The notes below the pieces were generated by a model. It was not told the DNA's origin, made no database searches, and saw only the letters and a list, made by a program, of their open reading frames with translations. A stretch of DNA of 64,000 bases. It comes from Polynucleobacter sp. UK-Kesae-W10. Its GTDB lineage: Bacteria > Pseudomonadota > Gammaproteobacteria > Burkholderiales > Burkholderiaceae. Location: positions 544,986 to 608,985 of the forward strand of contig NZ_JACVQB010000001.1 of assembly GCF_018881575.1 (NCBI RefSeq). Reading direction: 5' to 3'. A program made the translations under genes and the position numbers. This document shows, piece after piece, positions 26,453 through 34,626 of this stretch (the first letter of the stretch is position 1; each line of letters starts with the position of its first letter).

Positions 26453-26976
26453 AAAATACACTACGCGTATTTATAAATTCATTTGTATTTTTTCTAGTCT
26501 ACATACTAATATTTATAGCGCTAAGAAATTTAAGCCCAAATGAGATTATTTTTTATCAAGGTATGCGATTGCTTGGGGTGATGGCCTTGGCCACATCAAC
26601 ATACTACATCTGGCGCGCTAGGGCTCTTGAGGGTTTGTTCGTTAAATTGCCAGCAATTTGTATTGGTATTTTATTGAGCTATTCATTTTTAATGACCCTT
26701 CCTGTTGTAATAGATAGGTCTATCACGTTACATTTTTTGGGCTATCTTGCCGCTCATCCGTCTGCATCCCCTGAAGATATTAGAATTGATTTTGTTGATA
26801 AATTTGTTATAAAGAATGCTGCAATTGAGAAAAGACTGGAAGAGCAGGTATCAATAGGAAACATTTCTATAGTCGATGGCAAAGCCTCTATTTCCACTAA
26901 AGGTCTCCGAATGCACAATTTTTTTGATTACTTGGCTACGGTTTTCAGAATTAACCCAACATATGTTGATCGGTAA
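26449..26976 (+). CDS. Small inner-membrane protein of the polysaccharide cluster
   Basis: A 175-residue protein I do not recognise. Three hydrophobic segments lie at about residues 8-25, 38-52 and 70-92, and the last about 75 residues are polar, with a helix around AAIEKRLEEQVSIG and a conserved-looking FFDYLATVFRI near the end. It starts in the stop codon of the flavoprotein gene and precedes the GtrB-like gene by 15 bases. A role beside the polyprenyl-sugar transferase, for example in flipping or docking, is inference; it does not show the standard GtrA four-helix pattern. Confidence 0.55.
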   Translation: MKNTLRVFINSFVFFLVYILIFIALRNLSPNEIIFYQGMRLLGVMALATSTYYIWRARALEGLFVKLPAICIGILLSYSFLMTLPVVIDRSITLHFLGYLAAHPSASPEDIRIDFVDKFVIKNAAIEKRLEEQVSIGNISIVDGKASISTKGLRMHNFFDYLATVFRINPTYVDR

Positions 26977-26991
26977 CTAAGGGTTTAACTT

Positions 26992-27960
26992 ATGGCAAAC
27001 CAAAGTAATCTACCTATGGTGTCAATATGCATTCCAGTCTTGAATGAAGAGCTATGTATTGAGGCGCTTTATATTCGGCTGTGTAAATTGGCTGAAAAAA
27101 TGTCAGATAGGTGCAAGTTTGAGTTCGTTTTTTCCGATAATCACTCTGCAGATGGTACATGGGCAATACTTAAGAATTATTCTGCACTTGATCCCAGAGT
27201 AAGGGCGATTAGATTTACCAAAAATATAGGTTTTCAAAAATCAATAATGGCAAATTATCTTCATAGTAGGGGGGATGCTGTATTTCAAATTGATGCAGAT
27301 ATGCAGGATCCACCAGAGCTACTTGAGACCTTTTTTGAGCTTTGGCAAAAGGGTTATAAGATAGTCTACGGGGTTAGGAGAAAGAGGCCGGAAAACTTTC
27401 TCCTAACAGCATTCAGAAAATTGGGATATTTTATTATTGATAAAATGAGTGATTACCCTATTCCCCGGAATGTGGGTGATTTTCGTTTAATAGATAGAGA
27501 TGTTGTAAATGCGATATTTAAATTTAAAATTGCAACGCCCTATTTGCGAGGGCTGGTGGCTGGTCTGGGCTTTAAGTCGATCTGCGTTGAGTTTGATAGG
27601 GACAAAAGGCAGGCAGGCGAAACAAAATTTAAGATATCACATCTCCTTGCACTTGGAGTTGCTGCATTATTTAATAATTCTGTAGCCCCCCTTAGGATGG
27701 CTTCTTATATTGGTTTATCGATGTTAGTGGTTAGCTTGGTTGGTGCATGCTACTATATTTTGGTTAGATTTATTCATCCCGAATTGCCGCCAGGATTCGC
27801 CAGCATTCATGTAATAGTTATTTTTGGTATCGGCTTGAATTCCTTTTTGCTGGGAATAATTGGTGAATATTTATTGCGAATATATTTGACTATTAGGTGT
27901 GATCCAATTGCCTTTTTAGAGGATCGGCTTAATTTCAAAGATGATCAATTACTACTGTAA
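26992..27960 (+). CDS. Polyprenyl-phosphate glycosyltransferase, GtrB/DPM1-like (GT2)
   Basis: A 322-residue GT2 enzyme with membrane anchor. VSICIPVLNEELCIEALY is at residues 9-26, FSDNHSADGTW near 46-56, FQIDADMQDPPELL near 97-110 (metal site) and the family-specific GETKFKISHLLALGVAAL near 209. Two C-terminal transmembrane helices lie at about 235-260 and 268-300. The family loads a sugar onto undecaprenyl phosphate for later transfer in the periplasm. The GT-C-like gene at 20136 is the obvious partner. It is the last gene of the + strand island. Confidence 0.85.
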   Translation: MANQSNLPMVSICIPVLNEELCIEALYIRLCKLAEKMSDRCKFEFVFSDNHSADGTWAILKNYSALDPRVRAIRFTKNIGFQKSIMANYLHSRGDAVFQIDADMQDPPELLETFFELWQKGYKIVYGVRRKRPENFLLTAFRKLGYFIIDKMSDYPIPRNVGDFRLIDRDVVNAIFKFKIATPYLRGLVAGLGFKSICVEFDRDKRQAGETKFKISHLLALGVAALFNNSVAPLRMASYIGLSMLVVSLVGACYYILVRFIHPELPPGFASIHVIVIFGIGLNSFLLGIIGEYLLRIYLTIRCDPIAFLEDRLNFKDDQLLL

Positions 27961-28299
27961 ATTTTTCCAATATTCTTGTTCTTTTTTAATATAAAAAATT
28001 GATTTAAATTGGCGCAAAATCAGAACTTTATTAAGGGCGCTATCACGACAATTAAGATCGCAAAAAGCCTCAAAAGAACCAGCTTTTTTGAGTCAAAATT
28101 AGCTATTTACAAAACGAACAGATTCTCAATTCGTCGCTCGTAAGGCCAGATCTGATTGTTGGGTGTTTTCAATTTTTCGATAGTTTTTTAACGTAAAAAA
28201 GAGGTAAAAAATCACTACTTTTTAGACCAAGCACTCTAAGAATTATTGATTTTTATTGAATAGAGTAGGGGTAGGAACGCTAATACCCCTTATCGCGGT
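27961..28299. other. AT-rich intergenic region at the end of the polysaccharide island
   Basis: These 339 bases lie between two convergent genes and show no coding potential I trust. A candidate terminator-like stem is CTCAAAA (28069-28075) with TTTTGAG (28086-28092), and an A/T-only inverted repeat TTTTTTA-ACG-TAAAAAA spans 28184-28200. No tRNA or attachment repeat was recognised. The region marks the shift from AT-rich cluster genes to housekeeping genes of higher GC. Confidence 0.5.
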
Positions 28300-29331
28300 T
28301 CAAGGTACCAAACTCAAGAACAAATACTCAAAGAAAATAATTAGATGCACCACACCTTGTAATAGGGTCGTTCTGCCTATCGCCAGAGTAAGTGCTCCAA
28401 TAAAGAAGGTGAGATACATCAGGGTGATGTTTAGGCTGCTAATGCCAAGACTTAATGGCATGTGAAAGTAAATCGCAATGGCAGCTATGGTTGGAATGGA
28501 TAATCCAATGCTCGCAAGTGCAGAGCCTAATGCCAAGTTCAAACTGCTTTGCAGGCGATTCGCTTTAGCTGCTCTGACCGCTGCAAATCCTTCTGGCAGC
28601 AAGACCAGCATTGCAATGGCAATACCCACAATGGTTTTAGGTGCCCCTACAGCATTCACCCCCGACTCAATGACTGGGCTTAAGAGTTCAGCCAGCCCAA
28701 CCACCACAATCAGTGAAAGGATGAGCAATGCTGCGCTTACCCCAGTCTTCAGATTGCTAGGCTTTGGCGCATGAAAGTTAATATCTTTCTTCTTATCTTC
28801 CACTTTCGGTAAGTAATAGTCGCGATGGCTCACCGTTTGGAAGAATAAAAAAGCAGCATAGAGCGCAAATGAGGCAATGCCTGCAAAAGCCAATTGCCCT
28901 TTTGTGAAGTCTGGCCCTGGGGTGCTCGTAGTCACAATGGGCATCACCAAAATGAAGGTGGCTAAAGCGGTCAGGACTGCTAATGCGGAATTGGTACCCT
29001 CATTGCGAAAGCTCATTTCATGATGGTGCAGACCACCAATAAAAATGCATAGACCAACCACGCCATTGATCACAATCATCACCGTAGCAAAGACGGCATC
29101 ACGCGCAATAAACTCTGCGCCTTCATGGCCGCCGAGCATCATAGAAATAATTAAAGAGACTTCGATGATAGTGACGCTTATTGCGAGCACTAAGGCGCCA
29201 TAGGGCTCACCTGTTTTATGGGCTATGACTTCAGCATGGTGAACTGCTGAGAGTACTCCACCAATGAGGGCGGCTGCCATCAGGGCAATCAGCCAAGTGT
29301 GATTGGTGAGTTCATGAAGAATAGTAGCCAT
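28300..29331 (-). CDS. chaA: Calcium/sodium:proton antiporter, ChaA type
   Basis: A 343-residue inner-membrane protein with about eleven hydrophobic segments. The two alpha-repeat motifs of the CaCA superfamily are visible: GALVLAISVTIIEVSLIISM near residue 45-65 and GIAIAMLVLLPEGFAAVRAA near 235-255, with the acidic residues (E in IIEVS and PEG) that bind cations. It would export Ca2+ or Na+ in exchange for protons. It is divergent from the CbiX-like gene and convergent with the island. Monocistronic as far as can be seen. Confidence 0.9.
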   Translation of the reverse strand: MATILHELTNHTWLIALMAAALIGGVLSAVHHAEVIAHKTGEPYGALVLAISVTIIEVSLIISMMLGGHEGAEFIARDAVFATVMIVINGVVGLCIFIGGLHHHEMSFRNEGTNSALAVLTALATFILVMPIVTTSTPGPDFTKGQLAFAGIASFALYAAFLFFQTVSHRDYYLPKVEDKKKDINFHAPKPSNLKTGVSAALLILSLIVVVGLAELLSPVIESGVNAVGAPKTIVGIAIAMLVLLPEGFAAVRAAKANRLQSSLNLALGSALASIGLSIPTIAAIAIYFHMPLSLGISSLNITLMYLTFFIGALTLAIGRTTLLQGVVHLIIFFEYLFLSLVP

Positions 29332-29407
29332 GGGTATTGTGTCTGAAATGCTATTAAGATGTATAGATTATCCGATTATTTAGCTGTTACAAGGAAATTT
29401 GCGCAAT

Positions 29408-29770
29408 ATGAAAGCACTTATATTATTTGGCCATGGTGCCCGTGATGCGCGCTGGCGTGAGCCCTTTGATCGCTTGGCCGCTTTATGGCGCAAGCAGCAT
29501 GTTGGAACCCCAGTAGAGCTTGCTTTTTTGGAGATGATGCAACCTTCTCTAGAAGAGGCCGTTGCTGCCTTGGTTAATCAGGGCGCCACAGCAATTACCA
29601 TAGTGCCGGTCTTTTTTGGCCAGGGCGGTCATTTGCGCAATGATTTCCCGGCGCTGCTATCTGGCTGTCAGGAAAAGTTCCCTGCAATTACTTTATGCGC
29701 GACGCCGGCCGTTGGGGAGGATTTGGCCGTGTTGCAAGCTATCGTCGACTTTGGCGCCAAGGCTCTTTAA
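29408..29770 (+). CDS. cbiX: CbiX/SirB-type sirohydrochlorin chelatase, short form
   Basis: A 120-residue single-domain chelatase. FGHGARDARWREPFDRL at residues 6-22 carries the metal-site His of the family, and PVFFGQGGHLRNDFPALL near 64-81 has the second conserved His. The family inserts Fe or Co into sirohydrochlorin; short forms act as dimers. Beside a SUMT gene and a siroheme-dependent reductase, ferrochelation for siroheme is the likely job. ATG 29408 is chosen, with AAGGA at 29391-29395; the upstream TTG 29399 is less likely. Its last 78 bases overlap the oppositely oriented cobA gene. Confidence 0.85.
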   Translation: MKALILFGHGARDARWREPFDRLAALWRKQHVGTPVELAFLEMMQPSLEEAVAALVNQGATAITIVPVFFGQGGHLRNDFPALLSGCQEKFPAITLCATPAVGEDLAVLQAIVDFGAKAL

Positions 29771-30568
29771 AGAATCTTCGGCAGCAGTACTGATTTCAGA
29801 TTTTGTTCTTAAGGCTTCGCCAACCATAATCAGCGCTGGTGAGTTAGCATCAAACCAGGTATCTGCTTTGCCAATAGCCAATTCTTGAAGGGTACTTTTC
29901 CAAAGTCTCTCACGAGCGGTACTCACTGCTTCTAGGATGTGGACTGGGGTATTGCTGTCATGATTGCCGCTATGCTCAATCAATTGCTTTGCAATCCGAG
30001 CCGCATCTTTGCGGCCCATGTAATACACCAAGGTATCTGCACTGGGATTGCTCATCGGATATTTCGTTAAATTTTGGTCTGCTACAGGCTCCGTTGCCTG
30101 TGCCAGCGTAACAAACGCTACGCTACGAGAAACGCCTCGTAAGGTTAAAGATTGTCCAATACTGGCTGCGCCCGCTAAGGCAGCAGTAATACCGGGTACT
30201 ACCTCTACGGTAATACCCGCATCTTTAAGTGCCTGGATCTCTTCATCGGCACGACCAAAAAGCATGGGGTCACCACCTTTGAGGCGCACGATGGTTTGAT
30301 GTTTCTGGGCAGCATCTACTAAACGCTTGTTAATGAACTGCTGAGCAGAAGAGAGTTTTCCGCAGCGCTTACCAACGGCTACCAGTTCTGCTTGGGGGCA
30401 TAAGTCCAGCATTTCAGGTTCAACCAAAGCATCATGAAACACAATATCGGCCTTGGCCAATAGCTTTGCCCCACGCACTGTAATGAGATCAGCTGCGCCA
30501 GGACCAGCACCAACCAAATACACCTTTGCTGGTGTATTGCTTTGACGGTTCTTTATTTGCTTGGTCAT
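29693..30568 (-). CDS. cobA: Uroporphyrinogen-III C-methyltransferase
   Basis: A 291-residue SUMT. KVYLVGAGPGAADLITVRGAKL near residues 16-37 and VRLKGGDPMLFGRADEE near 94-110 are the two PROSITE-type signatures, with VEVVPGITAALAGAASIGQSLT near 121. It methylates uroporphyrinogen III twice to precorrin-2 on the way to siroheme. No fused CysG dehydrogenase/chelatase part is present, consistent with a separate CbiX-like chelatase. The C-terminal tail of about 35 residues is rather long and is encoded on the strand opposite cbiX. It is third in the order cysI, DUF934, cobA, 29 bases after the DUF934 gene. Confidence 0.93.
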   Translation of the reverse strand: MTKQIKNRQSNTPAKVYLVGAGPGAADLITVRGAKLLAKADIVFHDALVEPEMLDLCPQAELVAVGKRCGKLSSAQQFINKRLVDAAQKHQTIVRLKGGDPMLFGRADEEIQALKDAGITVEVVPGITAALAGAASIGQSLTLRGVSRSVAFVTLAQATEPVADQNLTKYPMSNPSADTLVYYMGRKDAARIAKQLIEHSGNHDSNTPVHILEAVSTARERLWKSTLQELAIGKADTWFDANSPALIMVGEALRTKSEISTAAEDSLKSLGAKVDDSLQHGQILPNGRRRA

Positions 30569-30597
30569 AGAGGGTTTGTGGATATTCTCTTACTGAG

Positions 30598-31179
30598 TTA
30601 GATGCTCAGCGTTGCCCGCTTATCGCGCCAGCTGTTTTGCGTAGTCACGCTAAACAAATCAAATTGCTTTAAGGCAACATCAGTCTTTTGATCTGGGCGA
30701 AGTGCAAAGCTATCAAAGCCAACACGCGCACCTTGTAAGAGTTGATCAATCAGTACATCACCAATAGCCCGAATCTCGCCAGTCCACTCAAAGCGATCAC
30801 GCAAGAGGGCAGCGGTACTAAAACTTCTGCCATCTCTAAAGATGGGGAAATGTGCCGCAACTAAGGGCCACACTTTTTTACCTTGTTCAATGAGATCGGC
30901 ATGCTTGAGAATATCTTCGTCTGCGGCAAACCAAACACCGATTTGGCCAGCTTTTGCTTTGGCTTGAATATCAGACTCCTGGTGATGTTGTACCCACCAG
31001 GCAAATGGCACCAAAACATTATGCTTGCCATGCTCTAAATCTGGTAGGCCGCCTTCATCTTGGCTGCCATTCGAAATGAGCCACTCATTGGGGGCTAGGC
31101 TAGGCTGTCCACCTTTAGGGAAATACAAAATTTGATCGTGTGCAGGGATGGTATTGATTGAGTGATTCGCTTGGCTCAT
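30598..31179 (-). CDS. DUF934 family protein (sulfite-reductase partner)
   Basis: A 193-residue soluble protein of the DUF934 family, which in proteobacteria nearly always follows a CysI-like reductase gene and is suspected to help electron delivery or assembly. The C-terminal core shows FPIFRDGRSFSTAALLRDRF near 110 and GEIRAIGDVLIDQL near 133. Its start overlaps the reductase stop by four bases, so the two are coupled. No cofactor motif is visible, and the biochemical role is not established. Confidence 0.85.
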   Translation of the reverse strand: MSQANHSINTIPAHDQILYFPKGGQPSLAPNEWLISNGSQDEGGLPDLEHGKHNVLVPFAWWVQHHQESDIQAKAKAGQIGVWFAADEDILKHADLIEQGKKVWPLVAAHFPIFRDGRSFSTAALLRDRFEWTGEIRAIGDVLIDQLLQGARVGFDSFALRPDQKTDVALKQFDLFSVTTQNSWRDKRATLSI

Positions 31180-32897
31180 GATGCCTCTCCACTAGCTGCC
31201 TCAGACTTTTCTTTTTTCTTGGCGTTTTCATTTTTGTCTTTATAGGCAGCCTCTTTGAAGGGCGTCACACCCAATCTGCTGTAGGTCTGAATAAAAGACT
31301 CGCCCTCATGACGTTGTGCCACATAGGTATTAATGATGTTGCTCATCACATCCGGGATCTCATCGGCATAGAAAGAAGGCCCAATGACTTTGCCAATAGC
31401 GGCATCATTGCCTTGTTCGCCACCCAAGGTGATTTGATACCACTCTTCACCGTCTTTATCGACACCCAGTACGCCAATATTACCCACATGGTGGTGGCCA
31501 CAGGAGTTAATACAGCCAGAAATATTTAAGCTGATATCACCTAAGTCAAATAGGTAATCTAAATCATCAAAGCGTTCCTGAATCGCTTTAGCAATCGGTA
31601 ATGATTTGGCATTGGCTAGTGAGCAAAAGTCGCCACCAGGACAGGCAATGATGTCAGTGAGCAGGCCTACGTTTGGCAGTGCTACTTTTTGCTTTTTCGC
31701 TTCTTGCCACAAGTCATAAAGCTTGGCTTGTTCTACATCAGCTAACACGAGGTTTTGCTCATGAGTAGCACGCAATTCACCAAAGCTGTATTGATCTGCT
31801 AAATCCGCAATCGCAAGCATCTGCGCTGTAGTTGCATCACCAGGCGCTACAGAACCGTGCGGCTTGAGTGACAAAATCACACTCGCATAACCGGGCATTT
31901 GGTGCGGTTTGACGTTACGTTCTAACCAACGAGCAAACGCAGTTTTATCAGTATCGCTAGCAAGATTGATGATTTGCTCTGTGCTTAATGCAGGCAAGCT
32001 CTTATATGCTGGCTTGGTAAAGTGCTTGGCAACACGGTCCCACTCTGCCACGGTAAAGTTATCGTCACTATCCTGAATATGAAGCCACTCCCCTTCGACT
32101 TGGCGAGCAAACTCTTCTGGGCTTAAAGCCTTGACCAAGATCTTGATGCGGGCCTTATAAAGATTGTCTCTACGGCCAAAGCGGTTGTATACGCGCAAGA
32201 GGGCGGTGAGGTAACTTGGGAGCAATCGCCATGGCAAGCCAGTTTTAATCAGCGATCCCAGAATGGGTGTCCGGCCCATACCACCACCGGCATAGATATC
32301 GGCAATCAATTCTCCTTGAGGAATTTTCTTGAGTTCAATACCTACGTCATGACACAGGAGAATCGTGCGATCTTCTTTGGCGCCATTGACAGCAAATTTA
32401 AATTTACGTGGTAAGTGTGCAAACTCCGGATGCAATGTTGACCACTGACGGAGTAATTCACAAACGGGGCGTGGATCGACGTATTCATCGCCGGCAACAC
32501 CCGCGAAAGCATCACTTGTAATATTGCGAATACAGTTACCCGAAGTTTGAATAGCATGCATTTCTACTTTAGCAAGCTCAGCCAAAATATCGGGAGTGTC
32601 TTCTAGGGTGACCCAGTTGTACTGAATGTTTTGACGGGTCGTGAAGTGGCCATAACCGCGGTCATATTTTTCCGCGATCAGTGCCATCGTGCGCAATTGT
32701 TTGGAGTTAAATAAACCGTAAGGAATAGCAACGCGCAGCATGTAAGCATGGCGCTGGTGATACAGACCATTTTGCAAACGCAGTGGGCGAAATTCTTCTT
32801 CGGCTAAGCTGCCATCTAAGCGCCGAGCAACCTGGTCCCGAAATTGGGCAACCCGTTGATCTACAAGGGTTTGGTCAATGTGGTCATATTTATACAT
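31176..32897 (-). CDS. cysI: Siroheme-dependent sulfite (or nitrite) reductase, CysI-like
   Basis: A 573-residue hemoprotein with two ferredoxin-like halves: residues about 50-120 (IPYGLFNSKQLRTMALIAEK, TTRQNIQYNW) and about 350-400. Siroheme/4Fe-4S ligands are CPGGDFC (about 417-423) and CINSC (about 461-465). It should reduce sulfite to sulfide with six electrons; nitrite reduction is possible since the families share all these motifs. Linkage to DUF934 and cobA favours assimilatory sulfite reduction. The C-terminal tail is Lys/Glu-rich. No cysH, cysD or cysN is adjacent, unlike many relatives. Confidence 0.88.
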   Translation of the reverse strand: MYKYDHIDQTLVDQRVAQFRDQVARRLDGSLAEEEFRPLRLQNGLYHQRHAYMLRVAIPYGLFNSKQLRTMALIAEKYDRGYGHFTTRQNIQYNWVTLEDTPDILAELAKVEMHAIQTSGNCIRNITSDAFAGVAGDEYVDPRPVCELLRQWSTLHPEFAHLPRKFKFAVNGAKEDRTILLCHDVGIELKKIPQGELIADIYAGGGMGRTPILGSLIKTGLPWRLLPSYLTALLRVYNRFGRRDNLYKARIKILVKALSPEEFARQVEGEWLHIQDSDDNFTVAEWDRVAKHFTKPAYKSLPALSTEQIINLASDTDKTAFARWLERNVKPHQMPGYASVILSLKPHGSVAPGDATTAQMLAIADLADQYSFGELRATHEQNLVLADVEQAKLYDLWQEAKKQKVALPNVGLLTDIIACPGGDFCSLANAKSLPIAKAIQERFDDLDYLFDLGDISLNISGCINSCGHHHVGNIGVLGVDKDGEEWYQITLGGEQGNDAAIGKVIGPSFYADEIPDVMSNIINTYVAQRHEGESFIQTYSRLGVTPFKEAAYKDKNENAKKKEKSEAASGEAS

Positions 32898-32981
32898 AGC
32901 CCACGATTGTCATGGATTTTCAATATTCCTTCAAATACTCAAAAATCCATCCTATATAACTTTTGGATATAAAGAATCAAG

Positions 32982-33353
32982 TCAAAGCTTAAATTCTCGA
33001 TAGTGCCTATACAGATTGGCAATCGCAGCAAAGCCCAATACAACGATGAGCACTGCAAACACATACTCGGTTGTGAGGTAGTTAAAGACGTGTAGGTGAA
33101 TGAGAGCGGCTGCGATGATAAAAGCGCCAACGGCTCCAAATGCGACCAGCCTGAAATTGGGGATGAAGGCGCCCAAGGTAATTGCGATGAAAACCAGATA
33201 GAGCTCTGAGACCAGTTGATCTGCCGTCAAAAAAATGGTGTTGGTCAATTCCGGGTTGATGAACTTGCCTAAAACTGAAATGATCAAAATACAAGCCAGG
33301 ATGGCAAAGTTCAACTTCGCTTTAGACAAAATCGTTTTGAGCTGATCGTTCAT
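32982..33353 (-). CDS. Small four-helix inner-membrane protein
   Basis: A 123-residue protein with four predicted membrane helices at about residues 16-33, 47-66, 69-86 and 96-112 and a basic C-terminus ending RHYREFKL. The layout resembles PsiE-like or unknown-function membrane proteins, but I cannot assign a family. It lies 17 bases downstream of another small membrane protein gene on the same strand and probably shares its transcript. Confidence 0.6.
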   Translation of the reverse strand: MNDQLKTILSKAKLNFAILACILIISVLGKFINPELTNTIFLTADQLVSELYLVFIAITLGAFIPNFRLVAFGAVGAFIIAAALIHLHVFNYLTTEYVFAVLIVVLGFAAIANLYRHYREFKL

Positions 33354-33370
33354 GAAATATTTGGACTTAA

Positions 33371-33595
33371 TTAAGCGTTATTGCCGCTAAAAACAAGGCT
33401 AATGCCAAGCCACAGGAGCACAAAAGCGACGAGCACCGTGAAGCCCAATTTTTTGAGAAAGTATTCCAGGCTATCCATATAGGCTTCATCATTACGACCA
33501 AACCATTGATCAAAGCGTTTCCAGACTAAACGTCCAACCACCAAGGGAAGCAACATGGCAACTATGCCCAGGATGACAGTAAGAGTGGTATCCAT
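33371..33595 (-). CDS. Small two-helix membrane protein
   Basis: A 74-residue protein with hydrophobic segments at about residues 5-23 and 50-69, separated by a charged stretch with KRFDQWFGRNDEAYMD. No family is recognised. It is the first gene of a two-gene minus-strand unit whose start region is divergent from the HdeD-like gene. Size and composition look genuine rather than a shadow, because no other gene occupies the locus. Confidence 0.6.
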   Translation of the reverse strand: MDTTLTVILGIVAMLLPLVVGRLVWKRFDQWFGRNDEAYMDSLEYFLKKLGFTVLVAFVLLWLGISLVFSGNNA

Positions 33596-33785
33596 GCAGG
33601 ACGCCTTTCTGAGTAAGGTTCTTTAGAAGGCTAAAGAATACCTGTTTTCCAAAAGGACTCCTTCTGGCTGTCCTGGCCGCTGAGCTCAATTTAGGTCTAG
33701 CAGGGGGTTTATTGATACAGTAGAGACCCTGATTGGTATTTTTTGTATTTATCAATTGAGTACTTATTTTAAGAGAGAAGAAAAC

Positions 33786-34364
33786 ATGGCCGAATTAAAC
33801 ACAGCGCAGTTAAACGAAATTCGTAGCAAAGTTTTGGGTGCCGCAGGAAAAGTCCCTGGCGCTCTCATTGGCTTGGGTATTTTGTTCATCATTCTGGGCA
33901 TGATTGGCGTTGCCGGTCAGGTACTCTTTTCACTGATCTCTGTCAATGTGCTGGGTATTTTCTTGTTTGCTGGTGGCGTCCTGCAAGGCATCCATGCATT
34001 TAAATCTGCTGGCTGGAAAAGCGTTAGTGTTCAACTCATCTTTGCTGTTTTGTATATTGCTGCTGCAATTTATGTATGGGCATTTCCAATTCCAGCGCTT
34101 GAAGCCATTACTTTATGGCTTGCTGCAATCTTTTTTATTACGGGTTTCTTGCGCTTAATCGCTGCATTCCAACACCGTCACTTTGCTGAGTGGTTTTGGC
34201 TGGCATTGTCTGCAGCAATTTCCATCTTGATGGGCGTACTCATCATGAACAATTTCCCATCTTCAAGCTTATGGTTGCCCGGTCTGTTGATCGCAATTGA
34301 ATTGCTCTTGCAAGGTTGGTCATTATTGTTCCTAGGCTTTGCAGCACGTTCATTAACTAAATAA
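33786..34364 (+). CDS. HdeD family (DUF308) membrane protein
   Basis: A 192-residue protein with six predicted transmembrane helices arranged as three pairs, the hallmark of HdeD/DUF308 proteins. Segments such as GALIGLGILFIILGMIGVAG (about 20-39) and AISILMGVLIMNNFPSSSLW (about 145-164) fit. E. coli HdeD contributes to acid resistance at high cell density; function here is inferred only from the family. ATG 33786 was preferred to the in-frame TTG 33756. Confidence 0.75.
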   Translation: MAELNTAQLNEIRSKVLGAAGKVPGALIGLGILFIILGMIGVAGQVLFSLISVNVLGIFLFAGGVLQGIHAFKSAGWKSVSVQLIFAVLYIAAAIYVWAFPIPALEAITLWLAAIFFITGFLRLIAAFQHRHFAEWFWLALSAAISILMGVLIMNNFPSSSLWLPGLLIAIELLLQGWSLLFLGFAARSLTK

Positions 34365-34413
34365 TTACCCCAATTCGAAAGATATCTTTTACTAAGTCTG
34401 AAGAGCAGCTGCT

Positions 34414-34605
34414 ATGGCAATGAAAAAAACCGATCTGTACAAGAATCTTGCCTTAGCGACTGCTCAACGGATGAAGAATTCAACCAAAGCCCCGAAGTTG
34501 GGGGTTGCAGAAGAAAAAGCGAAATCTAAAAAAGAGCTAGCCAGTACCAATCCCTTGCTGGCCTCTTTGATGGGTAAAACCAAACCAAAATCCGGTTCCA
34601 AGTAA
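34414..34605 (+). CDS. Small basic hypothetical protein
   Basis: A 63-residue Lys-rich protein with no membrane segment. The N-terminal half could form an amphipathic helix (TDLYKNLALATAQRM) and the C-terminus is KTKPKSGSK. I do not recognise a family. It sits between the HdeD-like and TonB-receptor genes on the same strand, 49 and 21 bases away. Length and charge suggest a nucleic-acid or ribosome-associated role, which is only a guess. Confidence 0.55.
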   Translation: MAMKKTDLYKNLALATAQRMKNSTKAPKLGVAEEKAKSKKELASTNPLLASLMGKTKPKSGSK

Positions 34606-34626
34606 GTCCTCATTCATTAATAATGT

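Noticed and set aside
28184..28200. A/T-only inverted repeat as terminator of the island
   Set aside because: It lacks a GC stem and a following T-run, so terminator function is doubtful.
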